Part shown: positions 12,731 through 19,368 of the stretch, piece by piece
Layout of the letters: each line of letters begins with the position of its first letter
Numbering within the stretch: position 1 is the stretch's first letter
NCBI GenBank assembly: GCA_016190545.1
Contig: JACPQI010000078.1
Span: forward strand, 1-19,368
DNA from: Chloroflexota bacterium
GTDB taxonomy: Bacteria; Chloroflexota; Dehalococcoidia; SHYB01; JACPQI01
Direction of reading: 5' to 3'
Length of the DNA stretch: 19,368 nt
Translations under genes and position numbers: made by a program
The notes under the pieces: generated by a model
What the model was told of the DNA's origin: nothing
Database searches by the model: none
What the model saw: the letters and a program-made list of their open reading frames with translations, nothing else

Positions 12731-13954
12731 ATGCAGATGCCACGCCGACAGAGTGAAGAGGCGGCGGCCAAGCGGCGCGCCAACCCGTTGGTCTTCGCCT
12801 TCGCCTTCGCCCTCATCGCCGCTGTGACTCTGGCGATTGTGCTCCCCACCATTGTCTTCAGGGGCCAGGGTCAGGTGTCGCCCGATCTGTTCGGGCAGGC
12901 CCCAGCCATCACCACGCCGGAGCGGGCGGTCACCGAGTCCTCCCGCCAGTTCCCTGGCAAAGGCGTGGCGGCGCCGGACTTCGCCGGCATCACCGGATGG
13001 GTCAACACGGAACCCCTCTCCCTAGCCCAGTTGCGCGGCAAGGTGGTGCTGGTCGACTTCTGGACCTATAGCTGCGTCAACTGCATCCGCACCCTCAAGT
13101 ACCTCCAGGAGTGGCACAACAAGTACAAAGACAAGGGGCTGGTCATCGTCGGCGTTCATTCGCCGGAGTTCGAGTTCGAGAAGAAGCCAGAGAACGTGTC
13201 GCGCAGCGTGCAGGAAGAGGGCATCCAGTACGCTGTGGCCCTGGACAACGACTTCAAGACCTGGCAGGCCTTCGACAACCAGTACTGGCCCCATAAGTTC
13301 CTCATCGACAAGGATGGCTACGTCCGCTACGACAACATCGGCGAAGGCAAGTACCGGGAGACCGATTCCTGGATCCAGAAGGTGCTCCTGGAAGCGGGCT
13401 ATGACGTGACGGGCATCCCGCTCAGCCAAGACCCTCAGGAGGCGTCCCGCAGCGCCTTCACCCAGATGACGCCGGAAACCTACCTGGGCATAACCGGGCT
13501 CCTGCGCGGGAGCTACACCCCTGGATCAGGGTTCAGCCTGGACGCGGCCAATCTCTACAAAGACTCCGGCGAGCGCCGCCTGCACACCGTGTACTTCGAG
13601 GGCCTGTGGTACAACAGCAACGAGTTCGTCCGGCATGGCCAAGCCACCCAGGGCCTGGAGGACTACCTGCTGCTGGTGTACCGGGCCAAGACGGTGAACC
13701 TGGTAATGAGCAACGAATCGGGCCAGCCGTACCGGGTCTACCTGTGGCTGGACGACAAGCCCATGGACGCCTCCAACCGGGGGCTGGACGTGCGTGTAGA
13801 CGAGGAGGGGCGCAGCTACGTGGATGTAGAGATGTCGCGCATGTACAGTCTGGTCAACGCCACCGACTTCGGCACCCACGAACTGAAGATCATCTCCAAC
13901 TCCGATGCCCTGACCATGCACGCCTTCACCTTCGGCGCCATCGGCGTGCCGTAA
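12731..13954 (+). CDS. Membrane-anchored thioredoxin-like protein with DipZ-type C-terminal domain
   Basis: 407 residues from ATG 12731 (AGAGG 8 bases upstream; ATG 12737 also possible). Residues about 20-43 form one hydrophobic segment after a basic N-terminus, so the protein is probably anchored with its domains outside the membrane. A TlpA/redoxin-type domain (about 75-225) has the redox pair C115-V-N-C118 in FWTYSCVNC and the cis-Pro region YWPHKFLID. From about 245 a domain beginning TPETYLG and ending TMHAFTFGAIGVP matches the C-terminal domain of DipZ-like proteins. No CcdA-like transmembrane reductase is fused or adjacent, so electrons must come from elsewhere. Likely role: extracytoplasmic disulfide reduction or exchange. 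Confidence 0.88.
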   Translation: MQMPRRQSEEAAAKRRANPLVFAFAFALIAAVTLAIVLPTIVFRGQGQVSPDLFGQAPAITTPERAVTESSRQFPGKGVAAPDFAGITGWVNTEPLSLAQLRGKVVLVDFWTYSCVNCIRTLKYLQEWHNKYKDKGLVIVGVHSPEFEFEKKPENVSRSVQEEGIQYAVALDNDFKTWQAFDNQYWPHKFLIDKDGYVRYDNIGEGKYRETDSWIQKVLLEAGYDVTGIPLSQDPQEASRSAFTQMTPETYLGITGLLRGSYTPGSGFSLDAANLYKDSGERRLHTVYFEGLWYNSNEFVRHGQATQGLEDYLLLVYRAKTVNLVMSNESGQPYRVYLWLDDKPMDASNRGLDVRVDEEGRSYVDVEMSRMYSLVNATDFGTHELKIISNSDALTMHAFTFGAIGVP

Positions 13955-13989
13955 GGGCCTGCCCTAAACCTACGGAGCTTTGTAGTGAT

Positions 13990-14116
13990 CCCTAAACATC
14001 GCCCCTCAATCGTCATTGCGAGCGGAGCGAAGCAATCTGGCGGGGATTGGGCGTACCCCTACGCCTCCAGATTGCCACGTCCGCCTATGGCGGACTCGCA
14101 ATGACGACGCGGTGTT
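13990..14116. repeat. Dispersed palindromic element, CGTCATTGCGAG type, copy 2
   Basis: A nearly complete inverted repeat. CGTCATTGCGAG begins at 14011 and CTCGCAATGACG ends at 14106, with inner arms GCAATCTGG/CCAGATTGC. Outer flanks CCTAAACATCGC and GCGGTGTTTAG extend the pairing. It is inverted relative to copy 1 (5754-5890) and better preserved. It sits in the convergent gap after the thioredoxin-like gene. Confidence 0.85.
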
Positions 14117-14155
14117 TAGCCCTTTATGCATGGGGCTATAAACCGAACACCCACG

Positions 14156-14266
14156 AATAGGAAAGTACAAAGAACCTGGGTTCTCTGTCAGGGGGCGTGG
14201 GGGGTGTCCCCCCACCTTCTCTTCTTATCCCCCTTGTCCTGAGGAGAGGGGGCCAGGGGGTGAGGG
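14156..14266. repeat. GGGGGTGTCCCCCC-type dispersed repeat, copy C
   Basis: Aligns over about 100 bases with copy A, including ATAGGAAAGTACA, AGAACCTGGGTTCTCTGTCA and GGGGGGTGTCCCCCCA, followed by CCTTGTCCTGAGGAGAGGGGG. It ends in AGGGGGTGAGGG, a tail also found in copy B. It lies between convergent genes, 40 bases from the CGTCATTGCGAG element, so two repeat families cluster in one gap. Confidence 0.75.
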
Positions 14267-14287
14267 CTTCGGGCAGGTTGTATACGA

Positions 14288-15511
14288 TCAGCGCGGGCGC
14301 CCGAGCAGCCGGCTCCAGGACGAGGAGAGGAAGCCGAACATAGCTTGCAGGCCCCGCAGTTGCGGCGAGGCCAGGGCCAGGAACCCGAACATCCGCGACG
14401 GATAGTCGATATCGCCGTCCCGCTGGATGATGCTCTGGAGCGGCTTGAGCCGCAGCAGACCCATCACTCGCTTCAACTCGGCGTCGCCCAGATGCTTGTA
14501 GATACGCCGCACGTCAAGACCCCGCTCCAACTCCGCTCCGAAGGCCCGCCGCCACGCCTTCTCATAGCGCGCCAGGTACTTGGCCGATGTATCGCCTGCG
14601 CCCAGCGCCTCCAGCGCCGTCCGCGCTGCGAGCCGGCCGGCGACCAGAGAGGTGTAGATGCCGCCGCCGGAGGTGGGTTTCACCTGGCAGGCCGCGTCGC
14701 CCACCAGCAGCGCGCGGTCGCCGTAGGTCCGGATGCTGGAGTAGAGGGGGATGAAGCCGCCGGAGAAGGAGATGACGCTGAATCCCCGGAACTGCTCGGG
14801 GAAAGCCTCCACCATGCGGTCCAGACAGTGACGCGGCTTCATGGGTTTGGTGTTGCCGTTGGTGTAGGGCACGCCGATGCCGATGCGTGCCCGGCCCGGC
14901 GCGATGGGGATAGTCCAGCCGAACCAGTCGGGCGCCACCGTCCGCCCGACGAAGACCTGGGCCATCTCCGACGGCTGCTCCGCCAGCTCCACCTCCGCGC
15001 CCACGGCCCAGATCACCTCCTTGGGCGACTGGCCCATCCACCGGGCGACGGTGGAGCGGGCGCCGTCCGCCCCAATAAGCAGGCTCGTCGTGACCTGTCG
15101 GCGCTGGCCGTTGCGCTGGACCTCCAGCGCCAGATGGCCATTGACCCGCTCAATGCACGCCAGCTTGCTCTGCAAGAGCAGCTCGGCGCCCGCTTCCTGG
15201 GCCGATTCCACGAGCAGGGCATCGAACTGCGGCCGGTCGAGGACGTGGGCCCGCACTTTGTCGCCGCCCAGTTCGAGACGCGCGCCGCCCGGCCCGTGGA
15301 CCACAGCCCCCTTCACCTGGCTCACGACCATCCCGTCGCCGACCCCGGCCAGGGTCAAGGTACGCGGCGTGACGAACCCAGAGCAGTGAAGTGGCCTCCC
15401 GATCTGCGCGTGCTCTTCCAGTACCAGGACCTTGATGCCGGCGCGGGCCAAGTCGCGGGCGGCGCTGGAACCGGCGGGGCCGCCGCCTGCGACCACAACG
15501 TCATAGTGCAT
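14288..15511 (-). CDS. Geranylgeranyl-reductase-family FAD-dependent oxidoreductase
   Basis: 407 residues from ATG 15511. The ribosome site is weak but a promoter sits correctly upstream. It shows the family's three signatures. These are an N-terminal FAD motif G9-x-G-x2-G14 (VVVAGGGPAGSSAA), LLIGADGARSTVARWMG near 160, and RALLVGDAACQVKPTSGGGI near 275. GRPLHCSG carries C43, matching a cysteine conserved in archaeal geranylgeranyl reductases. The family saturates isoprenoid chains of archaeal lipids, chlorophyll or menaquinone; the substrate here cannot be fixed. Length is usual (about 390-410). No isoprenoid gene is adjacent. Confidence 0.85.
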   Translation of the reverse strand: MHYDVVVAGGGPAGSSAARDLARAGIKVLVLEEHAQIGRPLHCSGFVTPRTLTLAGVGDGMVVSQVKGAVVHGPGGARLELGGDKVRAHVLDRPQFDALLVESAQEAGAELLLQSKLACIERVNGHLALEVQRNGQRRQVTTSLLIGADGARSTVARWMGQSPKEVIWAVGAEVELAEQPSEMAQVFVGRTVAPDWFGWTIPIAPGRARIGIGVPYTNGNTKPMKPRHCLDRMVEAFPEQFRGFSVISFSGGFIPLYSSIRTYGDRALLVGDAACQVKPTSGGGIYTSLVAGRLAARTALEALGAGDTSAKYLARYEKAWRRAFGAELERGLDVRRIYKHLGDAELKRVMGLLRLKPLQSIIQRDGDIDYPSRMFGFLALASPQLRGLQAMFGFLSSSWSRLLGRPR

Positions 15512-15557
15512 GGATGGTGTGTCTCGTCGCTTTCCAGAGCTACGTTCCGGACACTAG

Positions 15558-15586
15558 AGTATACGGAGGCATCCTGGAGGGAGCAA
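15558..15586 (-). promoter_or_regulatory. Promoter of the geranylgeranyl-reductase-like gene
   Basis: On the minus strand, TTGCTC (15586-15581), 17 bases, TATACT (15563-15558). Predicted start is near 15551, giving a 40-base leader. The motif TTGGAGCGCTTTCAA (15631-15617) lies about 30 bases upstream of the -35 box. Confidence 0.5.
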
Positions 15587-15648
15587 GAGGATAGGACCGC
15601 TGTTTGCCGTTCGAAGTTGAAAGCGCTCCAAACGACCCACGCGCTCCG

Positions 15649-16071
15649 TCAACTCGCGGCGTCCGCATGCCGCAGGAACGCGCTGACCCGCGCGAGCAGG
15701 TTGTCTCTGGTCGTCGGCTTGGGGACGTAGTCGTTCGCGCCCAACTCCAGGGCCTGGACTTTGTGCCTCACATCGTTGAGCGCCGTCAACACGATGATCG
15801 GAGTCGAGGAAACCGCGCGAATACCCTTGCACAACTCCAGGCCGTTCACCTGTGGCATGAGGAGATCGATGATCGCCAGCGCCGGGCGACGGGCGTTGAA
15901 GAGGTCAAGCCCCTCCTGAGCGCTCAAGGCAGTATCGACCTGGTAGCCGGCGGCCGTCAGCCAATCATGGAGCAAAGCCAGTACGCCAGGCTCGTCATCG
16001 ACAACGAGAATGCGTACCCGGCGGCTTGGGGCAAGGGTAGCGACGGGCGACGCCTCCGAAAGAAGCCTCAT
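15649..16071 (-). CDS. Single-domain (receiver-only) response regulator
   Basis: 140 residues from ATG 16071, preceded by GGAGGTGA; the longer possible start at 16161 has no such site. After an 18-residue lead the protein is one receiver domain with all key residues. These are the acidic pair D25-D26 (VVDDEPG), phospho-acceptor D69 (AIIDLLMP), T96 (IVLTAL) and K118 (DYVPKP). It stops right after the last helix with no DNA-binding or enzymatic output domain. It must therefore act by protein contact or as a phosphorelay intermediate. No histidine kinase lies in the window. Its start is 4 bases after the stop of a small membrane ORF, suggesting coupled translation. Confidence 0.9.
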   Translation of the reverse strand: MRLLSEASPVATLAPSRRVRILVVDDEPGVLALLHDWLTAAGYQVDTALSAQEGLDLFNARRPALAIIDLLMPQVNGLELCKGIRAVSSTPIIVLTALNDVRHKVQALELGANDYVPKPTTRDNLLARVSAFLRHADAAS

Positions 16072-16075
16072 GGCC

Positions 16076-16195
16076 TCACCTCCATGTCTGCGCCTGCTCC
16101 GCGCAACAGCGCGGTTGGCGCACCCAGCCATACATCCCCAGGCCCAGCAGCGAAGAAACAACGATGCCGAGCAGCCTCTGAACGTCGGTAGTCAC
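16076..16195 (-). CDS. 39-residue putative single-pass membrane micro-protein coupled to the response regulator
   Basis: GTG 16195 to TGA 16076-16078. The TGA lies inside the response regulator's GGAGGTGA ribosome site, 4 bases before its ATG. The product opens MTTDVQRLLGIVV, has one hydrophobic stretch (about residues 8-25, LLGIVVSSLLGLGMYGWV) and a short tail with a Cys-Cys pair. Third codon positions are mostly G/C, as in real genes here. The Shine-Dalgarno is weak. A promoter at 16310-16339 would transcribe it first. It may be a leader or a membrane partner of the receiver. Existence plausible, function unknown. Confidence 0.45.
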   Translation of the reverse strand: MTTDVQRLLGIVVSSLLGLGMYGWVRQPRCCAEQAQTWR

Positions 16196-16269
16196 GACGC
16201 CCGCTCTTTCTTAGCTCCACTAGTGCTTCCCGAAGGCTTCGCATGTTGATTTGTGGTAAAGAGCTTTCT

Positions 16270-16298
16270 TTGCTGCCTAAGCGTGATGTTGTTACTAT
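16270..16298 (+). promoter_or_regulatory. Possible promoter toward the PHP phosphatase
   Basis: TTGCTG (16270-16275), 17 bases, TACTAT (16293-16298). The -10 overlaps the first half of the TTGTTACT direct repeat, so a protein bound there would block or alter this promoter. The leader to the chosen start would be about 200 bases. Confidence 0.4.
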
Positions 16299-16307
16299 AT
16301 TGTTACT
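16289..16307. promoter_or_regulatory. TTGTTACT direct repeat (OmpR/PhoP-type operator candidate)
   Basis: TTGTTACT at 16289-16296 and 16300-16307, exactly 11 bases apart. On the minus strand they read AGTAACA...AGTAACA, resembling the TTAACA-type tandem half-sites of PhoP/OmpR-family regulators. The pair overlaps the plus-strand -10 and the expected start point of the minus-strand promoter, so it is placed to control both directions. Confidence 0.45.
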
Positions 16308-16309
16308 TT

Positions 16310-16339
16310 AGTGTAGCCGAGTTTAGGTCCTCCGGTCAA
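16310..16339 (-). promoter_or_regulatory. Promoter for the micro-ORF/response regulator pair
   Basis: On the minus strand, TTGACC (16339-16334), 18 bases, TACACT (16315-16310). Predicted start is near 16303, inside the TTGTTACT direct repeat. The leader to the micro-ORF is about 107 bases. Confidence 0.5.
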
Positions 16340-16509
16340 TTCGCCTAAAGTAGTATTTCGCGTCCACGCCGTCCATTGGCTTGCTGCGCGTTTTGGCGTC
16401 CCAGGCCGGACTCGTCTGTCCCTGCGGTAGAATACGTCTAGTAAAGCGAAACCCTGTGGCCCTTCCTTTGCGTACACATGACCATAGACCAAAAGCAGAG
16501 GCGACAAGC

Positions 16510-17247
16510 TTGCCCTTCATAGACCTGCACAGTCATGTCCTTCCTGGCGTGGATGACGGCCCCAAGAGCTGGGACGATACGATGCGTATGCTGCGACGCG
16601 CCGCCCAGGGCGGCACCGGGACCATCGTGGCGACGCCCCATAGCCGTGACCGGGCTTCGTGGGAAGACATCGCTACGCTGCGGCGACTATGCGATCAGGC
16701 CAACGAGACGCTGGGGAAGGAAAGGTTACCGCTAACGGTCGTGCTTGGAATGGAGAACTCGCTTCTCCTGGACACGGCCAAACGCGTCCAGGCAGGGGCC
16801 GGCCTCACGTACAACGGCAGCCGTTATGTGCTCGTGGAGCTGCCCTTCTTGCAGCTCCCTCTCTACTGGGAGGAAGAGTTGTTCCAGTTGCAACTCCAGG
16901 ACTATATCCCACTCATCGCCCATCCCGAACGGCAGGCGCAGATCCAGGAGCGGCCGGAATTTCTGGCGCCGGTGGTGGAGCGTGGGATGCTGGCCCAGGT
17001 GACGGCGGGCAGCCTGACAGGAGTCTTTGGCTCCCGCGTCAAGAAAGTAGCGGAGCGCTTGGTCGCCAAGGGCCTGGTCCAGGTCATCGCCTCCGACTGC
17101 CACGTGCCGGACGGTCCACGCAACCCTGACCTGGCTGATGGCGTATGGGCGGCGGCCAAGCTTATCGGCGAGAAGCGGGCCCTAGCGATGGCGACCGCTG
17201 TGCCGCAGGCGATTCTTTCAGGCCAACCCTTGCCAAAGCCCGACTAG
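16510..17247 (+). CDS. CpsB/YwqE-type PHP-domain protein-tyrosine phosphatase
   Basis: 245 residues from TTG 16510, chosen because the protein then opens MPFIDLHSHVLPGVDDG, the standard N-terminus of this family (usually 240-260 residues). AGAGG lies about 8 bases upstream. A TTG at 16381 or a GTG near 16456 would add an unrelated, Cys- and His-containing leader. Metal-binding PHP motifs are complete: H7-x-H9, D15-D16, ATPHSRD, the glutamate in VLGMENS, IAHPER and ASDCH. In Gram-positives this phosphatase dephosphorylates the tyrosine kinase controlling capsule export. No capsule or kinase gene is present here, so the partner is elsewhere or the role differs. It converges on the zinc-ribbon gene, and the two stop codons share CTAG. 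Confidence 0.85.
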   Translation: MPFIDLHSHVLPGVDDGPKSWDDTMRMLRRAAQGGTGTIVATPHSRDRASWEDIATLRRLCDQANETLGKERLPLTVVLGMENSLLLDTAKRVQAGAGLTYNGSRYVLVELPFLQLPLYWEEELFQLQLQDYIPLIAHPERQAQIQERPEFLAPVVERGMLAQVTAGSLTGVFGSRVKKVAERLVAKGLVQVIASDCHVPDGPRNPDLADGVWAAAKLIGEKRALAMATAVPQAILSGQPLPKPD

Positions 17248-17483
17248 AGACAGGCGTCGCACCCGCCGTTGCCGCACATGCCGCCGGCCATGTCACTGGG
17301 GCTGGGCCGATCCGCTGACATCGTCGCCTCACCCCCGGATACGAACGAGGCGAAAACCGAGATGGCCCGCTTGGATGGCTTCTGGCACTCAGGACAGGGC
17401 TCATCGCCCTGTGACCGGGACATGGGCAACCGCTTCTCGAACGTGCTCTTGCACTGGGAGCAATAGTACTCGTACAGGGGCAC
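17244..17483 (-). CDS. FmdB-family zinc-ribbon protein
   Basis: 79 residues from GTG 17483 with GGAGG about 7 bases upstream. The N-terminal ribbon has the typical opening MPLYEYYCSQC and the second pair CPEC, with EKRLPMSR between them, matching the FmdB/putative regulatory protein family. The tail is Gly/Met/Cys-rich and ends GGMCGNGGCDACL, common in this family. Function is not established; a regulatory or metal-related role is usually assumed. It has a promoter overlapping the upstream fpg stop, and its own stop overlaps that of the convergent phosphatase. Confidence 0.88.
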   Translation of the reverse strand: MPLYEYYCSQCKSTFEKRLPMSRSQGDEPCPECQKPSKRAISVFASFVSGGEATMSADRPSPSDMAGGMCGNGGCDACL

Positions 17484-17518
17484 CGCGGGCCTCCATCCTC
17501 GCTGACTGGCTTTCTTGT

Positions 17519-17547
17519 AGTGTAGCGGAAAAGGCCAGGCTTGTCAG
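17519..17547 (-). promoter_or_regulatory. Promoter of the FmdB-type gene
   Basis: On the minus strand, CTGACA (17547-17542), 17 bases, TACACT (17524-17519). The -35 box overlaps the in-frame stop of the zinc-finger part of the upstream fpg. The leader would be about 28 bases. Confidence 0.5.
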
Positions 17548-18349
17548 CTTTGGCACCGCTTGCAGTAGTAGGAGCCACGGCCCCGGACCACGGCCCGCTC
17601 GATGGGCGCGCCGCAGCGCGGGCATGGGGCCTTGGGAGAGCGCGGCACCAAGAGTACCTTAGACCCGCTTCCGACTCGCTGGGCGGCTGCGCCGTGGGCA
17701 AGACTTTGAGCAGGCCCGCCGTGGCGCGGGGCAGCACCTTCTGCATCGCCTGCCGGAGGGCGCCTGCCTCTTTGCGTTCCAGGTCATTGGCCTTGCGCAG
17801 CGGCGAGACGCGGGCCTGGAACAGCACCTCGTCGGCATAGATATTGCCAATACCCGCCACCACAGACTGGTCGCACCGCGCGGCCTTGACCACGGCGCTG
17901 GTGGCCTGGAGCTTTTCGTAGAGGGCCTGAGCGGTGAACGCAGCGTCCAGAGGCTCGGGTCCCAGTTCGTTGAGCACAGCGGCAGGGTCTTTGGTGAGCC
18001 AGATGCGCCCCAGCTTGCGCGGGTCCACGAACTGCACCAGGCAGTCGCTCAGCTCAAAGATATTGTGAGCGAAGCGGAGAGGCTCAGCCTTCAGCGGTGA
18101 GACGACCAACGCGCCGGTCATGCCCAGATGAAGGACCAGAGTCTGGCCGCCGGACAGAGGAAGCAGCAGGTACTTGGCCCGCCGCCGGACATCGCGGACG
18201 CTCTGGCCTCGCACGGCTGCCTTGAACTGAGTAGGGACGGTCCGCTGCACCGCCGCCGGCCATTCCAGGCGTACGCCCTGGATAGTCTTACCTTGCACCT
18301 TAGGAAGGAGGTACAACCGGATGCTCTCTACATCGGGTAGCTCAGGCAT
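17544..18349 (-). pseudogene. Formamidopyrimidine-DNA glycosylase, frameshifted before its zinc finger
   Basis: Fpg/MutM-type base-excision glycosylase/AP lyase. It starts at ATG 18349 with AAGGAG about 6 bases upstream. Catalytic P2-E3 (MPELPDVES), lysine K59 (RRRAKYLLL), LHLGMTGALV and VVAGIGNIYADEVL are intact. After the helix ALRQAMQKVLPRA the main frame drifts into unrelated, Arg/Pro-rich sequence and would run to 17162, through the next gene. The family's C-terminal zinc finger, CPRCGAPIERAVV then YYCKRC, is present in the -1 frame and stops at 17544-17546. The span is 806 bases; one extra base gives 268 codons plus stop, the normal Fpg length. So a single-base loss (near 17660-17690) or an assembly error is likely. 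The usual GG-S/T-x-x-D stretch is not clear in any frame. An intact paralogue lies immediately upstream. Confidence 0.85.
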
Positions 18350-18418
18350 GATGTTCTCCTTGTCGCGGCGAACACAAGGCGACGGGCCTCGTAACGACCG
18401 CGGAGAGGAAAAGAAGGA

Positions 18419-19363
18419 CTATCGTTTCTTACGTCGAGCGGAGGCTCCCGCTCTCATCGCCGGCTCGGGCTTGCGCTTGACGGATGGAGCCGGCGGCTGG
18501 CACACAGGACAGAAGAAGGCGCTGCGCCCACCCATGCGCAAGCGGACGATGGCGGTGGCGCAGGTAGGACAGGCACAGTCAATGACCTCGCCTCCGTTCT
18601 TCTTGCCGACGACCTTGTAGCCTTCGAAATACATTGTGGGCCGGTAGCCGCCAGGCGATCCTTGTGGGTTCACATACGTTTCGTCAGACAGAGATGTCCC
18701 ACCCTGCTCGATGGCCTCATTGAGGACAGTGTTTATGCTCACATAGAGCCGCTCAACCTGGGCTTGAACAAGCTCGCTGGCTGGATAGAGCGGATGGATA
18801 CCCGCTTGGTACAGCACCTCGTTGGAGTAAATGTTGCCCAGGCCAGCGACCACGCGCTGGTCGCACAGGACATTCTTGATCGGGCCTTTGCGCCCGCTGA
18901 GCTGGCGCCCCAGTTGCTCCAGCGTAAAGGCGCTCTGCAAGGGGTCAGGCCCTAGCCGGCGGAGAAAATCGTCCGAATCCACCAGCACCTGCATGTCGCC
19001 GAAGCGGCGGCTGTCGAAAAAGAAGATGACGGAGCCGTTGTCCAGGCGAAAGATGGCGGCGGCGGCATTGTGATGGAAGCCGCGATGACTGTTGACCAGC
19101 AGCACCCCCGTCATGCCCAGGTGAATGAGGAGGCTGCGGCCCGTGGAAAGGTCGAGCAGCAGGTATTTCCCGTAGCGCCGGATGCGCAGGATGCGTGAGT
19201 CCGCCACCTCCAGCTTCACATGCTCCGGCAGGGTGGGCTGTTCCCGCTGTCGGCCCTCCTCCAGCCACTGGCGCGCCAGGTAGACCTCCTGCACCCGGTG
19301 GCCGAGCACATCGGCCTCCAGCAGACCGCGACGGATGGTTTCGACTTCCGGTAGTTCAGGCAT
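18419..19363 (-). CDS. mutM: Formamidopyrimidine-DNA glycosylase (Fpg/MutM)
   Basis: 314 residues from ATG 19363, five bases from the window edge, so its ribosome site cannot be judged. Removes oxidised purines such as 8-oxoguanine and cuts the resulting AP site. Visible: P2-E3 (MPELPEVETIRR, proline being the nucleophile), K66 (IRRYGKYLLL), IHLGMTGVLLV, DSRRFGDMQ, VVAGLGNIYSNEVLY, the GGTSLSDETYV loop, and a zinc finger CACPTC...FFCPVC. A 25-residue basic tail with KRKPEP and SARRKKR extends beyond the normal end (about 270-290), perhaps an added DNA-binding tail. Followed after 69 bases by a second, frameshifted fpg on the same strand. Confidence 0.95.
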   Translation of the reverse strand: MPELPEVETIRRGLLEADVLGHRVQEVYLARQWLEEGRQREQPTLPEHVKLEVADSRILRIRRYGKYLLLDLSTGRSLLIHLGMTGVLLVNSHRGFHHNAAAAIFRLDNGSVIFFFDSRRFGDMQVLVDSDDFLRRLGPDPLQSAFTLEQLGRQLSGRKGPIKNVLCDQRVVAGLGNIYSNEVLYQAGIHPLYPASELVQAQVERLYVSINTVLNEAIEQGGTSLSDETYVNPQGSPGGYRPTMYFEGYKVVGKKNGGEVIDCACPTCATAIVRLRMGGRSAFFCPVCQPPAPSVKRKPEPAMRAGASARRKKR

Positions 19364-19368
19364 AGGTC

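Noticed and set aside
5754..14116. CRISPR array or composite transposon formed by the repeats
   Set aside because: Copies are irregularly spaced, inverted or of different families, flank ordinary genes, and no cas, transposase or integrase gene is present.
14345..15730. 461-residue plus-strand ORF
   Set aside because: Antisense shadow of the FAD oxidoreductase; low-complexity Arg/Gln/His composition and no family motif.
17162..17543. C-terminal 127 residues of the 395-residue fpg frame
   Set aside because: Result of the frameshift; it overlaps the FmdB-type gene and the end of the phosphatase and has no Fpg similarity.

Overview
The window looks like a GC-rich (roughly 60-65% by eye) bacterial chromosome segment. 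I suspect Chloroflexota, perhaps a Dehalococcoidia-like subsurface or marine lineage. The hints are a Thr/Pro-rich lipoprotein stalk, F420/flavin oxidoreductases, a geranylgeranyl-reductase-like flavoprotein and several kinds of dispersed palindromic repeat. This placement is inference, because no rRNA or ribosomal protein is present. There is no integrase, phage module, CRISPR array or complete insertion sequence.

Layout. (1) 1-1520, minus strand: a SnoaL-like protein, then two tandem paralogues of a dimeric alpha/beta-barrel (EthD-like) family; the second is cut by the window edge. (2) 1625-3189, plus strand: a DHH/DHHA1 (NrnA-like) phosphoesterase behind a helically phased direct-repeat promoter resembling a Pho box, then an 84-residue CxxC protein. 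(3) 3214-7841, plus strand: a near-consensus sigma-70 promoter, a GSAM-like class-III aminotransferase, an LLM-class (F420-type) oxidoreductase, and a 2,4-dienoyl-CoA-reductase-like old yellow enzyme. A palindromic repeat lies before the last gene. Together they suggest catabolism or redox modification of small carbonyl or enoyl compounds, with substrate unknown. (4) 8010-8790, minus strand: a degenerate HNH-like protein, a small zinc ribbon with its own promoter, and a possible 37-residue ORF. (5) 9066-11699, minus strand: an 877-residue lipoprotein made of two duplicated beta-helix (NosD-like) halves, clearly more AT-rich than its surroundings. (6) 11752-11874: tRNA-Lys(TTT) and its promoter, then a double hairpin. 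(7) 12034-13954, plus strand: a DUF4149-like membrane protein and a membrane-anchored thioredoxin/DipZ-C protein, separated by a MITE-like element. (8) 13990-14266: a repeat cluster in a convergent gap. (9) 14288-16195, minus strand: a geranylgeranyl-reductase-family flavoprotein, a receiver-only response regulator and a 39-residue membrane ORF apparently coupled to it. (10) 16510-17247, plus strand: a CpsB/YwqE-type PHP phosphatase, convergent with an FmdB-type zinc ribbon. (11) 17544-19363, minus strand: two tandem fpg (mutM) genes, the downstream one frameshifted before its zinc finger.

Most single genes belong to known families. The less ordinary material is regulatory and structural: the phased TTTTCAG repeats, the TTGTTACT direct repeat between divergent promoters, two families of dispersed palindromes (five copies in 19 kb), the coupled micro-ORF and response regulator, and the frameshifted second Fpg. 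I found no convincing new multi-gene defence or biosynthetic system. The best candidate for an undescribed pathway is the SnoaL-like/EthD-like paralogue array at the left edge.
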